From assembly GCF_014193585.1 (NCBI RefSeq), contig NZ_BLXY01000010.1, positions 1 through 64,000 on the forward strand: DNA of 64,000 bases, given 5' to 3'. Below are positions 30,212-39,882 of the stretch, in pieces. The position numbers were made by a program, and so were the translations under genes. The notes below the pieces were generated by a model that had not been told where the DNA came from, made no database searches, and saw only the letters and a program-made list of their open reading frames with translations. Every line of letters starts with the position of its first letter. The first letter of the stretch is position 1. The DNA comes from Geomonas paludis (lineage in GTDB: Bacteria; Desulfobacterota; Desulfuromonadia; Geobacterales; Geobacteraceae).

Positions 30212-31558
30212 ATGCAAAATTGCAGGCGTTTCAGGCTTTTGATCTGCGCCGGGCTTCTCACTGCCGCCCTTTCCGGTTGCGGTGGTTCTTCCTCCAACGA
30301 CCACATCCCTTCTACGGTTTCCATCTTCTACGAGCACAGCGTCCTGTTGAAGGACGGTGCCACCTACACCATGGGATACAACGGTTTCGGCCAGTTGGGC
30401 GACGGGACCCTAAAGACCCGTGAGATCGCCGTTCCGGTCCCGGGGATGGTGAACATGACCAAGGCCGTCGCCGGCGTCGCCCACACCATGGTCACCGACG
30501 GCACTAAAGTCTATGCCTGGGGCTACAACCTCTTCGGCCAGCTGGGCAGGGCCGGCGTCTCGACCAGCTACCCGGACGCGTACAAATCCACGCCCGGGGA
30601 CGCGGTTTCGCTCCCCAACACCGTCACCGCGGTGACCGATATCGCCGCAGGAGGGTATCACTCCCTCGCCGTCGGCAACGATGTGCTCTACGCCTGGGGC
30701 AACAACACCAACCGCCAACTCGGCGACAGCACCATAATCAACAAATCCGTCCCCACAGAGATCGTGCGGGGGCACGCGGATGAGGACCTGAAGACGCTGA
30801 AGACGGTCCAGGTCGCCGCCAGCGGGCTGCACTCGCTTGCCCTCATGGGCGACGGGTCGGTCTACGCCTGGGGGGACAACCGCAAAGGCCAGTCCGGCCA
30901 CGTTGTGCTGGGCACCTACTCGACCGCCATTTCCAGCCCGCGCAAGGTAACCATCCCGGTAACCGCCGGCGGGGCGATCACCAGGATCGCCGCCTCTTCG
31001 AGGACCAGTTATGCCCTCGAAGAGAATATCTCCGGCGCCCAGACGCTTTGGGGCTGGGGCTACAACGGCTACAAGGATGCGACTGACCCCCAAAAGACCT
31101 CCGGTGGGGAGCTGGCACAAGACCCGGCGGTGCTGCAGGAAACTGCCACCCCCGTCGCGGTGCTGTCCATTGCCGCCAATGACACCTACATCATCAAGAA
31201 GATCGCCACCGGCATCAACCACCTGCTGCTCCTCATGGGACGGCGCGACAGTGAAGCCGACAACTTCGTCCAAGGCGTGGGCTACAACGACAAAGGCCAA
31301 CTGGGCAACAACCGCGGGCTGAGCACGACCAACAAGGACACCTCGCTCAGCAGTTTCGAGTTTGTCCATGCCCTGATGTCGGTGGGGACCGATCTCACCG
31401 GGGTAACCGACATAGCCGCCTTCGGGACCAGTTCCTTCGCCCTCGTCAACGGTACCTGGTATGCCTGGGGAGACAACGGCAACGGACAACTCGGGAACAG
31501 GATAGCCACCGACACGATCACATACTTCCAACTCCCGGTCACGGTCAAGTTCCAGTAG
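30212..31558 (+). CDS. RCC1-repeat beta-propeller lipoprotein
   Basis: Product of 448 aa with a lipobox (ALSGC, Cys ~23), so probably anchored to the outer membrane, followed by a Gly/Ser linker. At least six RCC1-type blades are visible by their recurring core: YTMGYNGFGQLGDGT, YAWGYNLFGQLG, YAWGNNTNRQLGD, YAWGDNRKGQSG, WGWGYNG, GVGYNDKGQLGN and YAWGDNGNGQLGN. In eukaryotes RCC1 folds into a seven-bladed propeller for protein binding; in bacteria the role is mostly unknown and likely surface interaction. Weak ribosome site (AAGGGG). Stand-alone gene with its own terminator. Confidence 0.85.
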   Translation: MQNCRRFRLLICAGLLTAALSGCGGSSSNDHIPSTVSIFYEHSVLLKDGATYTMGYNGFGQLGDGTLKTREIAVPVPGMVNMTKAVAGVAHTMVTDGTKVYAWGYNLFGQLGRAGVSTSYPDAYKSTPGDAVSLPNTVTAVTDIAAGGYHSLAVGNDVLYAWGNNTNRQLGDSTIINKSVPTEIVRGHADEDLKTLKTVQVAASGLHSLALMGDGSVYAWGDNRKGQSGHVVLGTYSTAISSPRKVTIPVTAGGAITRIAASSRTSYALEENISGAQTLWGWGYNGYKDATDPQKTSGGELAQDPAVLQETATPVAVLSIAANDTYIIKKIATGINHLLLLMGRRDSEADNFVQGVGYNDKGQLGNNRGLSTTNKDTSLSSFEFVHALMSVGTDLTGVTDIAAFGTSSFALVNGTWYAWGDNGNGQLGNRIATDTITYFQLPVTVKFQ

Positions 31559-31572
31559 CACATTTGTCAGGA

Positions 31573-31620
31573 GGGATACGGCTTTAGCCTGGCATTACCG
31601 GGCTGAGCCGTACCCCTTTT
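31573..31620 (+). terminator. Terminator of the RCC1 gene
   Basis: Long stem GGG-TACGGCT/AGCCGTA-CCC with inner TAGCC/GGCTG pairing, ending in TTTT. Confidence 0.75.
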
Positions 31621-31623
31621 CCC

Positions 31624-31652
31624 TTGACTTGGTTGGCGCAAATAGTTTAGTT
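31624..31652 (+). promoter_or_regulatory. Candidate promoter of the lysS-lol-bam-lpx supercluster
   Basis: TTGACT (31624-31629), 17-base spacer, TTAGTT (31647-31652), 50 bases before lysS. No other clear promoter or terminator is seen until after the heptosyltransferase. Confidence 0.5.
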
Positions 31653-31701
31653 TGACGGATTGTTTCACAGCCCAAAGCGGTAAAGAAAGGTTGCAGATAA
31701 C

Positions 31702-33180
31702 ATGGAAGAGTTGAGCGAACTGCTGCTGCAGAGAAGACGCAAGGTAGATGCATTGTGGGAGGCGGGGATCAACCCGTACCCGAACGACTATAAGCCTCAG
31801 CATACCTCGGCCGACGTGCGCGACGCCTACGGCGACAAGGAAGTGATCGAGGACGACCCGCAGACCTTCGTGGTCGCCGGCCGCATCATCATGCGCCGCT
31901 CTTTCGGCAAGGCGGCCTTCGTGCAGGTGCAGGATCGCAAGGGGCGCATGCAGCTTTACCTGAAGAAGGATACCCTGGGCGAGGAGCTCTTCGCCGAGTT
32001 TGAAAACTACGACATCGGCGACATCATCGGCGCCACCGGCACCCCGTTCCGCACCAAGACCGGCGAGCTGTCCCTGGCGGTCTCCACCGTGCGCCTTTTG
32101 ACCAAGTCGCTGCTGCCGCTGCCGGAGAAGTTCCACGGTCTGACCGACGTAGAGACCCGCTACCGCCAGCGCTACGTCGACCTGATCGTCTCCCCGGAGG
32201 TGCGCGAGGTCTTCTACAAGCGCTCCAAGGTCGTGCAGCTCATCCGCGAGTTCATGACGAAAAACGATTTCCTCGAGGTCGAGACCCCGATGATGCACCC
32301 GATCCCGGGGGGCGCCACCGCGAAACCGTTCGTGACCCACCACAACGCGCTGGACATGGAACTGTTCCTGCGCATCGCCCCGGAGCTCTACCTGAAGCGC
32401 CTGGTAGTCGGCGGCTTCGAGCGCGTCTTCGAGATCAACCGCAACTTCCGTAACGAAGGTATCTCGGTGCGCCACAACCCCGAGTTCACCATGATGGAGT
32501 TCTACCAGGCCTACGCGACCTTCGAGGACCTGATGAACTTCACCGAGGAACTGCTCTGCCACGTGGCCCAGGAACTTTTGGGGACGCTGGACTTCACCTA
32601 CGGCGGCGAGGCGATCAGCTTCCAGCGCCCCTGGAAGAGGTTCACCGTGAAGGAAGCCATCCTCGAGTACGGCGACATCGACGCCAAGAGCCTCGAGGAC
32701 CGCGACCTGGCCTACGCCTACGCCCAGAAGATCGGGCTGGAGCTCCCCGAGGACATCGGCTACGGCAAGCTGATCACCGAGATCTTCGAGGAGGTCGCCG
32801 AGACCAAGCTGATCCAGCCGACCTTCATCACCAGCTACCCGACCGAGGTGTCGCCGCTGTCCAGGAAGAACGACCACGACCCGGACTACGTGGACCGCTT
32901 CGAGTTCTTCTGCGCCGGCCGCGAGATGGCCAACGCCTTCTCCGAGCTCAACGACCCGCGCGACCAGAAGGAGCGCTTCCTGGCCCAGGTGGCCGCCAAG
33001 GACAAGGGTGACGAAGAGGCGCACTACATGGACGAGGACTACATCCGCGCCCTGGAGTACGGCCTGCCGCCGACCGCGGGCGAGGGGATCGGCATCGACC
33101 GCCTGGTCATGCTTCTCACCGACTCGCCGTCCATCCGCGACGTCATCCTGTTCCCGCAGCTGCGCAAAGAGGGCAAATAA
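31702..33180 (+). CDS. lysS: Lysyl-tRNA synthetase, class II
   Basis: Charges tRNA-Lys. Product of 492 aa: N-terminal OB-fold anticodon domain (VAGRIIMRRSFGKAAFVQVQ), then the class II core with motif 2 NRNFRNEGISVRHNPEFTMM and motif 3 GEGIGIDRLVML. Length typical. Its stop overlaps the start of lolC/E by one base (TAATG), so the synthetase is translationally coupled to the outer-membrane transport genes. Confidence 0.97.
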   Translation: MEELSELLLQRRRKVDALWEAGINPYPNDYKPQHTSADVRDAYGDKEVIEDDPQTFVVAGRIIMRRSFGKAAFVQVQDRKGRMQLYLKKDTLGEELFAEFENYDIGDIIGATGTPFRTKTGELSLAVSTVRLLTKSLLPLPEKFHGLTDVETRYRQRYVDLIVSPEVREVFYKRSKVVQLIREFMTKNDFLEVETPMMHPIPGGATAKPFVTHHNALDMELFLRIAPELYLKRLVVGGFERVFEINRNFRNEGISVRHNPEFTMMEFYQAYATFEDLMNFTEELLCHVAQELLGTLDFTYGGEAISFQRPWKRFTVKEAILEYGDIDAKSLEDRDLAYAYAQKIGLELPEDIGYGKLITEIFEEVAETKLIQPTFITSYPTEVSPLSRKNDHDPDYVDRFEFFCAGREMANAFSELNDPRDQKERFLAQVAAKDKGDEEAHYMDEDYIRALEYGLPPTAGEGIGIDRLVMLLTDSPSIRDVILFPQLRKEGK

Positions 33181-34430
33181 TGCCCTTCGAGCTCTTCATA
33201 GGGCTGCGTTACCTGAAGGCCAAGCGCAAATCGACCTTCATCTCGCTGATCACGCTGATCTCGGTCGCGGGGGTGGCGCTGGGGGTCATGGCCCTCATCA
33301 TCGTGCTGGCCGTGATGACCGGCTTCGAGGAGGACCTCAAGGACAAGATCCTGGGGACCAACGCGCACATCGTGGTCCTGAACAGCGTGGGCGCGGTGCA
33401 GGACTACCCGCAGCTGATGAAGAAAATCGAAAGCATTGACGGCGTCGTCGCATCGACGCCGTTCATCTACAACCAGGTCATGCTCTCCACCGGCAAGAAC
33501 GTCTCCGGGGTGGTCCTGCGCGGCATAGACGTCGCCACCGACGCCAAGGTCACCAACCTGCACAAGTCGATGGTGGAGGGTGACCTGAAATCGCTGGAAA
33601 GCGAGGTGGGCAAGACCCCCGGGGTGGTGATCGGCAAGGAACTGGCCAAGAACCTGGGGCTCTTCCAGGGGGACACGGTGGACGTGATCTCCCCGATGGG
33701 CAACATCACGCCGCTGGGCATGATGCCCAAGCTGAACCGCTTCCGCATCACCGGCATCTTCAACACGGGCATGTTCGAGTACGACTCGACCCTCGCCTAC
33801 GTTTCCCTGCAGGAAGCGCAGCAGTTCCTGGGGCTGGGGGACGTGGTGACCGGGATCCAGCTGAAGGTGCGCGACGTCTACAAGACCGGTGAGTTGGCCC
33901 GCAAGATCGACCGCGAACTGGGCCCCCCGTACCATGCCCGCGACTGGATGCAGATGAACAAGAACATCCTGTTCGCGCTGAAGACCGAGAAGAGCGTCAT
34001 GTTCATCATCCTGACCCTGATCGTGCTGGTGGCCGCCTTCGGCATCGCCTCCACGCTGTTCATGGTGGTCATGGAGAAGACCCGCGACATCGCGATACTG
34101 AAGTCCATGGGGGCGACCAGCCGCAGCATCATGCGCATCTTCGTCTTCGAGGGGCTCATCATCGGCGTGTTCGGCACCATCATCGGCGTCCTGGGGGGAC
34201 TGCTGGTGGCCCTGAACCTGGAGCCGATCGTCTCGGTGATCCAGAAGCTGACCGGTTTCGAGCTCTTCAGCAAGGACATCTACTACCTGGACCACTTCCC
34301 GTCCCAGGTGGTCACCTCCGACGTGGTGCTGATCAGCGTCACCGCCGTGCTCATCTCCTTCGCCGCGACGCTGTACCCCTCCTGGGCCGCCTCGCGCATG
34401 GCTCCCGCCGAGGCGCTGCGCTATGAGTAG
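33180..34430 (+). CDS. lolC: Lipoprotein-releasing ABC transporter permease, LolC/LolE type
   Basis: Inner-membrane subunit that extracts mature lipoproteins for delivery to LolA. Product of 416 aa: first helix with [20 protein letters not shown] near residues 20-45, a ~210-residue periplasmic domain, then three C-terminal helices with [20 protein letters not shown] and [13 protein letters not shown], the FtsX/LolE core. A single LolC/E gene here suggests a homodimeric LolF-like transporter with LolD. Overlaps lysS by one base and lolD by eight. Confidence 0.92.
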   Translation: MPFELFIGLRYLKAKRKSTFISLITLISVAGVALGVMALIIVLAVMTGFEEDLKDKILGTNAHIVVLNSVGAVQDYPQLMKKIESIDGVVASTPFIYNQVMLSTGKNVSGVVLRGIDVATDAKVTNLHKSMVEGDLKSLESEVGKTPGVVIGKELAKNLGLFQGDTVDVISPMGNITPLGMMPKLNRFRITGIFNTGMFEYDSTLAYVSLQEAQQFLGLGDVVTGIQLKVRDVYKTGELARKIDRELGPPYHARDWMQMNKNILFALKTEKSVMFIILTLIVLVAAFGIASTLFMVVMEKTRDIAILKSMGATSRSIMRIFVFEGLIIGVFGTIIGVLGGLLVALNLEPIVSVIQKLTGFELFSKDIYYLDHFPSQVVTSDVVLISVTAVLISFAATLYPSWAASRMAPAEALRYE

Positions 34431-35103
34431 CCTGCTCGAGGTAAAGAACCTGTTCAAGTCCTACGGGACCGGCGAGGCGAGGGTCGAGGTCCTGAAGGGG
34501 ATCGATCTTACCGTGGCGGCGGGCGACACCATCGCGCTGGTGGGACCCTCCGGCGCCGGCAAGAGCACGCTTCTGCACGTGATGGGGACCATCGACCGTC
34601 CCACTTCCGGCGACGTGCTCTTCGACGGCGAGAAGATCTTCAACCTGGCCGACCAGCCGCTGGCCGCCTTCCGCAACCGTTCCATCGGCTTCGTGTTCCA
34701 GTTTCACCACCTGCTGCCGGAGTTCTCGGCGCTGGAAAACGTGATGATGCCGCTTCTGATCGGCGGGGAGAAGCGCTCCCGCTGCGAAGGGCGGGCGCTC
34801 AAGCTTTTGAAGGACGTGGGGCTTTCCCACCGGGTCACCCACCGGCCGGGCGAGCTTTCCGGCGGCGAGCAGCAGAGGGTGGCCATCGCGCGCGCCCTGG
34901 TGCGCGAGCCGAAGCTCCTTTTGGCCGACGAGCCGACCGGCAACCTGGACATGAAGACCAGCGAAGAGGTGCATGCGCTCCTGTACGAGATCCAGCGCAA
35001 CACCGGCATCTCGCTGGTGATCGTGACCCACAACGAGCAACTTGCGGCCGGCATGGCGCGCACCGTCCGGATGGTGGACGGCAAGGTAGTCGAGGCCGCC
35101 TGA
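34423..35103 (+). CDS. lolD: Lipoprotein-releasing ABC transporter ATPase
   Basis: Product of 226 aa, a MacB/LolD-type ATPase powering the LolC/E permease. Walker [11 protein letters not shown]-loop [19 protein letters not shown] (the LolD-typical stretch), signature [15 protein letters not shown], Walker [12 protein letters not shown] and H-loop VTHNEQLA. Eight-base overlap with the permease gene indicates coupled translation. Confidence 0.95.
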   Translation: MSSLLEVKNLFKSYGTGEARVEVLKGIDLTVAAGDTIALVGPSGAGKSTLLHVMGTIDRPTSGDVLFDGEKIFNLADQPLAAFRNRSIGFVFQFHHLLPEFSALENVMMPLLIGGEKRSRCEGRALKLLKDVGLSHRVTHRPGELSGGEQQRVAIARALVREPKLLLADEPTGNLDMKTSEEVHALLYEIQRNTGISLVIVTHNEQLAAGMARTVRMVDGKVVEAA

Positions 35104-35157
35104 GCGCGCCTGTCTTTTCATTGATGATTATTTTCTTTGGCTTTTTCGGGGGACCCT

Positions 35158-37569
35158 TTGCTGCGTAAATCGTTATCTACCCTGCTTGCCGCACAGCTGA
35201 TGCTCTGTCTCACGGTTTCCGCCCAGGCGCAGCAGGCTGCTGCCGGGAAGGCCACCGATACCACTTCCGCGGACAAGGCCGCGGCCGACAAGGCTGCCGG
35301 CGACAAGGCTACCGAGCAGACGGCCGGCGACAAGGTCGTGGCGGTCAGGATCAGCGGCAACCACCGCATCGAGACGGCAGCCATCCTCCCTGCGGTGCGC
35401 CTGAAGGCCGGTGACGTCGCCACCGCCGACAAGGTCGACGCCGACATCCGGGCCATCTACAAGCTCGGCCACTTCACCGACGTCAAGGCGCAGAGCGAGA
35501 CCAGGGACGGGGGCGTCGTCCTCGAGTACGTGGTCACCGAAAAGCCGATCGTGCGCGAGGTGAAGATCGAGGGGGCCAAGGAACTCTCCACCGACAAGGT
35601 GCGCGAGGCCATCGAGATCAAGCCCAACACCGTTTTCTCCCAAAAGGACCTGCAAAAGAGCGTCAAGAAGGTGAAGAAGCTCTACGCCGACGAGGGGTAC
35701 TACCTCGCCGAGGTCTCCGGCGACCTGAGCATCCGCTCAGAAACCGAGGTCCACGTCATCTTCCGCATCAAGGAAGGGGACAAGGTCCTGATCCAGAAGA
35801 TCGAGTTCGAGGGGAACCACGCCTTCACGGACAAGAAGCTGAAGAAGACCATGGAGACCGGCGAGAAGTGGTTCCTTTCCTGGCTCACCGGCGCGGGGAC
35901 CTACAAGGAAGAGGTGCTGAAGAACGACATCAACCTCCTCACCGAACACTACATGAACAACGGCTACGTCAACGTGAAGATCGGCGAGCCCAAGGTGGAA
36001 CTGGACCCCGACCGCAAGGGGCTCAAGGTAAGGATCGGCATCACCGAAGGCGAGCAGTACCGCATCGGCAAGCTTGGTTTCAAGGGCGAACTGCTGGAAA
36101 CGGAGAGCGTGCTGACCGGCAAGCTCAAGGAGAAGCCGGGCCAGCTCTTCAGCCGCGCCGACCTGCGCACCGACGTCTTCGGCCTGACCGACCTGTACGC
36201 CGACAAGGGCTACGCCTTCGCCAACGCCAACCCGCTCACCAAGCTGAACCCCGAGAGCCACACCATCGACATCACCTTCGACATGGAGAAGGGGCAGAAG
36301 GTGAGCATCGACCGGATCAACATCTCCGGCAACGTGAAGACCCGCGACAAGGTGGTGCGCCGCGAACTGAGGCTCGACGAAGGGGACCAGTACAGCTCCA
36401 CCGCGCTCAAGAAGAGCAAGCAGAACCTGATGAACACCGGGTTCTTCGAGGAGGCCAACCTGGCCACCGCCAAGGGGAGCGCACCCGACAAGCTCGACCT
36501 GAACGTCGAGGTCAAGGAGAAGCCGACCGGGACCTTCAGCATCGGCGCCGGTTACAGCTCGCTGGACGGCATCATCGGGCAGGGTTCCGTGCAGCAGGCG
36601 AACTTCCTGGGCCTGGGCCTGAAGATGACCGCCGCCGCCTCGCTCGGCAGCAAATCGCAGACCTACAACCTCGGTCTCACCGATCCCTACTTCATGGACA
36701 CCAAGTGGACCCTGGGGGCCGACATCTACCGGAACGAGCGGCAGTACCTCGATTACACCCGCAGGGCGACCGGCGGCGACATCAAGGCGGGCTACCCCCT
36801 CTCCGACACGGTGAGCACCTTCTGGCTCTACAAGTACGAGATCAAGGACATCTTCGACGAGTCGCCGGAACTGAGAAAGAGCATCAACGACGGCGCCGTG
36901 CTGGAGCCGGAGAAGCAGTCCACCACCAGCGCCATCATTGCCAGCATCTCCAGGAATACCACCGATTACCGCCTCGACCCCTCCACGGGTATGCTGAACT
37001 CGCTCTCCGTCGAGTTCGCCGGTCTGGGCGGCAGCAACCGTTACGTGAAGTACATCACCGAGCACACCGTCTTCCAGCCGCTGTTCTACGGCGTGGGCTC
37101 CGTGCGCGGCACCCTGGGCTACGTCCAGTCCTACGGCGGCAAAGAGATCCCCATCGACGAGAAGTTCTACCTGGGCGGCATCAGTTCGCTGCGCGGCTTC
37201 TCCTCCAGGACAGTGAGCCCCTTCAAGACCACCACGGTCTTCGACAAGGACGGCAACGGCTATGAAGGCAAGCCCAAGGACAACCGCGTCTACCTGGGCG
37301 GTTCCGTCGAGGCGGTGGCCAACGTGGAATGGACTTTCCCGCTGTTGAAGGAAGCCGGGCTCAAAGGGGTGGTCTTCTTCGACGCCGGTAACTGCGACAA
37401 CAGTTTCGACAAGACCTTCGGCACCGTGCTGACCAGCTACGGCGGCGGCATCAGGTGGTACTCCCCGATCGGCCCCTTGAGACTGGAATACGGGGTGCCC
37501 ATCAACCCCAGGGAGGGGATTGACAACAAGGGCGGCAAACTCGAATTCTCGATCGGCAGCATTTTCTAA
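35158..37569 (+). CDS. bamA: Outer-membrane protein assembly factor BamA
   Basis: Inserts beta-barrel proteins into the outer membrane. Product of ~803 aa: signal peptide (STLLAAQLMLCLTVSAQAQ), a Lys/Ala/Asp-rich linker of about 40 residues, five POTRA domains (for example VRISGNHRIETAAILP, REVKIEGAKELSTDKV, IEFEGNHAFTDKKL) and a 16-strand barrel with the conserved GGISSLRGF. It ends with the expected aromatic residue (SIF). Start taken at TTG 35158, five bases after GGGGGA; another TTG at 35137 is in frame. Downstream of lolD and upstream of its periplasmic partner skp. Confidence 0.95.
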   Translation: MLRKSLSTLLAAQLMLCLTVSAQAQQAAAGKATDTTSADKAAADKAAGDKATEQTAGDKVVAVRISGNHRIETAAILPAVRLKAGDVATADKVDADIRAIYKLGHFTDVKAQSETRDGGVVLEYVVTEKPIVREVKIEGAKELSTDKVREAIEIKPNTVFSQKDLQKSVKKVKKLYADEGYYLAEVSGDLSIRSETEVHVIFRIKEGDKVLIQKIEFEGNHAFTDKKLKKTMETGEKWFLSWLTGAGTYKEEVLKNDINLLTEHYMNNGYVNVKIGEPKVELDPDRKGLKVRIGITEGEQYRIGKLGFKGELLETESVLTGKLKEKPGQLFSRADLRTDVFGLTDLYADKGYAFANANPLTKLNPESHTIDITFDMEKGQKVSIDRINISGNVKTRDKVVRRELRLDEGDQYSSTALKKSKQNLMNTGFFEEANLATAKGSAPDKLDLNVEVKEKPTGTFSIGAGYSSLDGIIGQGSVQQANFLGLGLKMTAAASLGSKSQTYNLGLTDPYFMDTKWTLGADIYRNERQYLDYTRRATGGDIKAGYPLSDTVSTFWLYKYEIKDIFDESPELRKSINDGAVLEPEKQSTTSAIIASISRNTTDYRLDPSTGMLNSLSVEFAGLGGSNRYVKYITEHTVFQPLFYGVGSVRGTLGYVQSYGGKEIPIDEKFYLGGISSLRGFSSRTVSPFKTTTVFDKDGNGYEGKPKDNRVYLGGSVEAVANVEWTFPLLKEAGLKGVVFFDAGNCDNSFDKTFGTVLTSYGGGIRWYSPIGPLRLEYGVPINPREGIDNKGGKLEFSIGSIF

Positions 37570-37595
37570 AATCCATGCACGGCAAGGAGCAAGTC

Positions 37596-38111
37596 ATGAA
37601 ACGTTTCATCGTGGCAATTTCGCTGGTTCTGGCACTTCCTCTTTCGGTAATGGCTGCCGACGGTTCCAAGATCGGTTCCGTGGACATCCAGAAAGTGCTG
37701 TCGCAGTCCGACGCGGGAAAAGAGGCGAAGGACCAACTGATGCAGAAGGCCTCCAAGTACGAGGCTGAGAAGGCCGCCAAGGAAGCCGATCTGCTCAAGC
37801 TCAAGGGCGAACTGGAGAGCCAGGGGACGGCGCTCTTGAACGAGTCCGCCCGCAGCGCCAAGGACCGCGACTACCAGAAGGGGATGAAGGAGTACCAGCG
37901 TTTCCTGAAGGATGCCCAGGACGACCTGCAGCTGAAGAACGGCGAGTACACCAACAAGATCCTGGACGAGATCGGCAAGGTGGTGCAGGAGTTCGGTCGC
38001 AAGAGCGGCTACACCGCCATCTTCAGCAGGGAGATGATGGTCTACATCGACCCGTCCGCCGACGTCACCGACCAGGTGCTGAAGGCATTCAACGAGAGCA
38101 GAAAGAAATAA
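37596..38111 (+). CDS. skp: Periplasmic chaperone Skp/OmpH
   Basis: Product of 171 aa with signal peptide (cleavage near VMAAD), then the OmpH pattern KIGSVDIQKVLSQSDAGKEA, a long Lys/Glu-rich coiled-coil arm and the C-terminal trimerisation strand YTAIFSREMMVYIDPSADVT. Holds unfolded outer-membrane proteins in transit to BamA. AAGGAGC precedes ATG 37596. 26 bases after bamA, the usual neighbour pair. Confidence 0.93.
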   Translation: MKRFIVAISLVLALPLSVMAADGSKIGSVDIQKVLSQSDAGKEAKDQLMQKASKYEAEKAAKEADLLKLKGELESQGTALLNESARSAKDRDYQKGMKEYQRFLKDAQDDLQLKNGEYTNKILDEIGKVVQEFGRKSGYTAIFSREMMVYIDPSADVTDQVLKAFNESRKK

Positions 38112-38116
38112 CACCC

Positions 38117-38313
38117 GTTCAACGTTCAACGTTCGACGTTAAGACCCTCCCCCCTTGCCAAAGGGGGGCAGAGGCTGCAGCCGCGCAGTGATGCGGCGCA
38201 GTCCTCCTGCCCTCGCGAGCTCGGGGGAATTGTCATTTTTGAGAGGCGACACGTCGAACTGAACGCTGTATAGCGGCACCCACTTTACGAACGTTGAACA
38301 TTGAACGTTGAAC
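38117..38313. repeat. Inverted-repeat cassette without a gene (GTTCAACGTT family)
   Basis: Left arm GTTCAACGTTCAACGTTCGA continuing to CGTT (38117-38140) pairs with the 24-base right arm (38290-38313), 22 of 24 positions. The ~150-base interior includes a CCCCCCTTG/AAGGGGGG hairpin and no plausible frame. It starts five bases after the skp stop codon and ends just before the lpxD ribosome site. The same arms bound the four-helix-bundle gene at 60352-60879. Confidence 0.8.
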
Positions 38314-38330
38314 GTTTTTTTGAGGTTCGC

Positions 38331-39374
38331 ATGAAAAAGACACTTCGTGAGATCGCAGAGTACCTGGGAGGCACCGTCTCCGGGGACGGCGAGATCCTGA
38401 TCGGCGGGCTGGCCACCCTGGATGACGCAGGGGAGGGGCAGCTCACCTTCCTCGCCAACCCCAAGTACGCCGGCAAGGTGGCCACCACCAACGCTTCGGC
38501 GGTGCTCATGGGCACCGGGGGGAACACCCACGGCAAGAACGCCATCTTCCACGCCACCCCCTACCTGGCCTTCGCCAAACTGCTGACCCTGTTCTACACG
38601 GCACCCCCGCCGCGGCTGGGCGTGCTGCCCGGTTCCTTCGTGGCTCCCGGCGCCAAGATCGGGGCGGACGTCACCATCTATCCCGGCGCCAGCGTCGGCC
38701 CCGGCGTCACCGTCGGCGACCGCGTCACCCTCTACCCCGGCGTCGTGCTCTATCCTGGCGCCAGCGTGGGCGACGACGTGACCCTCTACGCCAACGTCAG
38801 CGTCCGCGAGCGCTGCCGCATCGGCAACCGGGTCACCATCCACGACGGCACCGTGATCGGCTCGGACGGCTTCGGCTACGCGCCCGACGGCAGCTCCTGG
38901 TACAAGATCCCCCAGATCGGCATCGTGGTCATCGAGGACGACGTCGAGATCGGCTCGAACACCGTCATCGATCGCGCCGCCCTGGAAGTGACCCGCATCA
39001 AGCGCGGCACCAAGATCGACAACCTGGTCCAGATCGGGCACAACTGCGTCATCGGCGAGGACTGCATGATCGTGTCCCAGGTGGGCATCTCCGGCAGCAG
39101 CCAGCTCGGCAAGCACGTTATCCTGGGCGGCCAGGTGGGCGTCGCCGGCCACATCAAGATCGGCGACAACGTGATGATCGGCGCCCAGTCCGGCGTGCCG
39201 GGGAACGTGGAGCCGAACCAGGTCCTTTCCGGAACCCCGGTCATGCCGCACCGCGAATGGCTGAAGAGCTCCACCCTGGTCCCCAAGCTCCCCGAGTTCA
39301 GGAAGACCCTCTCCGCTCTGGAGAAGCGGGTGGCCGAGCTCGAGGAAAAACTGGCGCAGACCCAAAACGACTAG
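38331..39374 (+). CDS. lpxD: UDP-3-O-(3-hydroxyacyl)glucosamine N-acyltransferase
   Basis: Third step of lipid A synthesis; adds an ACP-linked hydroxyacyl chain to the 2-amino group. Product of 347 aa: N-terminal uridine-binding domain ([20 protein letters not shown]), a left-handed beta-helix of hexapeptide repeats from ~105 to ~310 with the catalytic His in [15 protein letters not shown], and a C-terminal helix. GAGGT lies upstream of ATG 38331, just right of the inverted-repeat cassette. Confidence 0.96.
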   Translation: MKKTLREIAEYLGGTVSGDGEILIGGLATLDDAGEGQLTFLANPKYAGKVATTNASAVLMGTGGNTHGKNAIFHATPYLAFAKLLTLFYTAPPPRLGVLPGSFVAPGAKIGADVTIYPGASVGPGVTVGDRVTLYPGVVLYPGASVGDDVTLYANVSVRERCRIGNRVTIHDGTVIGSDGFGYAPDGSSWYKIPQIGIVVIEDDVEIGSNTVIDRAALEVTRIKRGTKIDNLVQIGHNCVIGEDCMIVSQVGISGSSQLGKHVILGGQVGVAGHIKIGDNVMIGAQSGVPGNVEPNQVLSGTPVMPHREWLKSSTLVPKLPEFRKTLSALEKRVAELEEKLAQTQND

Positions 39375-39435
39375 AATGCAATTACTTCGGCTCAAGCCCA
39401 GCGGGCGTGAGGCCGATGCGAGGAGAGAAATAAGC

Positions 39436-39867
39436 ATGCTCGACATAGTACAGATTATGGAAATCCTGCCCCACCGTTACCCGTTCCTCCTGATCGACAA
39501 GGTGCTCGAACTCGAGCCGGGCAAGCGCGTGGTCGCAATGAAAAACGTCACCATGAACGAGCCCTTCTTCCAGGGGCACTTCCCGGGCTTCCCGGTCATG
39601 CCGGGGGTCCTCATCATCGAGGCGATGGCGCAGTCGGCAGCCATCCTGGCCTACACCGCCATGGCCGACGCCAAGGACAAGGTCAGCTACTTCATGGCCA
39701 TCGACAACGCACGCTTCCGGAAGCCGGTCAAGCCGGGCGACACCCTGAGGATCGAGGTGGAGACCCTGTTCAGCAAGCGCGGCATCTGGAGCTGCGCCGC
39801 CAAGGCCTACGTGGGCGACACCCTGATGACCGAGGCGGAACTGAAGGCAACGCTGGGCGACAAGTAG
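39436..39867 (+). CDS. fabZ: 3-hydroxyacyl-ACP dehydratase FabZ
   Basis: Hot-dog-fold dehydratase of fatty-acid elongation, here within the lipid A cluster where it competes with LpxA/LpxD for hydroxyacyl-ACP. Product of 143 aa; catalytic His in GHFPGFPVMPGVLIIEAMAQ with the acidic residue, and the family start ILPHRYPFLLIDKVLELEPG. Start at ATG 39436 with AGGAG upstream; the frame reaches back to 39376 with no conserved sequence. Confidence 0.95.
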   Translation: MLDIVQIMEILPHRYPFLLIDKVLELEPGKRVVAMKNVTMNEPFFQGHFPGFPVMPGVLIIEAMAQSAAILAYTAMADAKDKVSYFMAIDNARFRKPVKPGDTLRIEVETLFSKRGIWSCAAKAYVGDTLMTEAELKATLGDK

Positions 39868-39882
39868 TAAACGGAGAACGTT

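Noticed and set aside
38117-38313. CRISPR-like repeat because of repeated AACGTTGAAC words
   Set aside because: Repeat words are 10-12 bases, adjacent and inverted, with no spacers of regular length and no cas genes.
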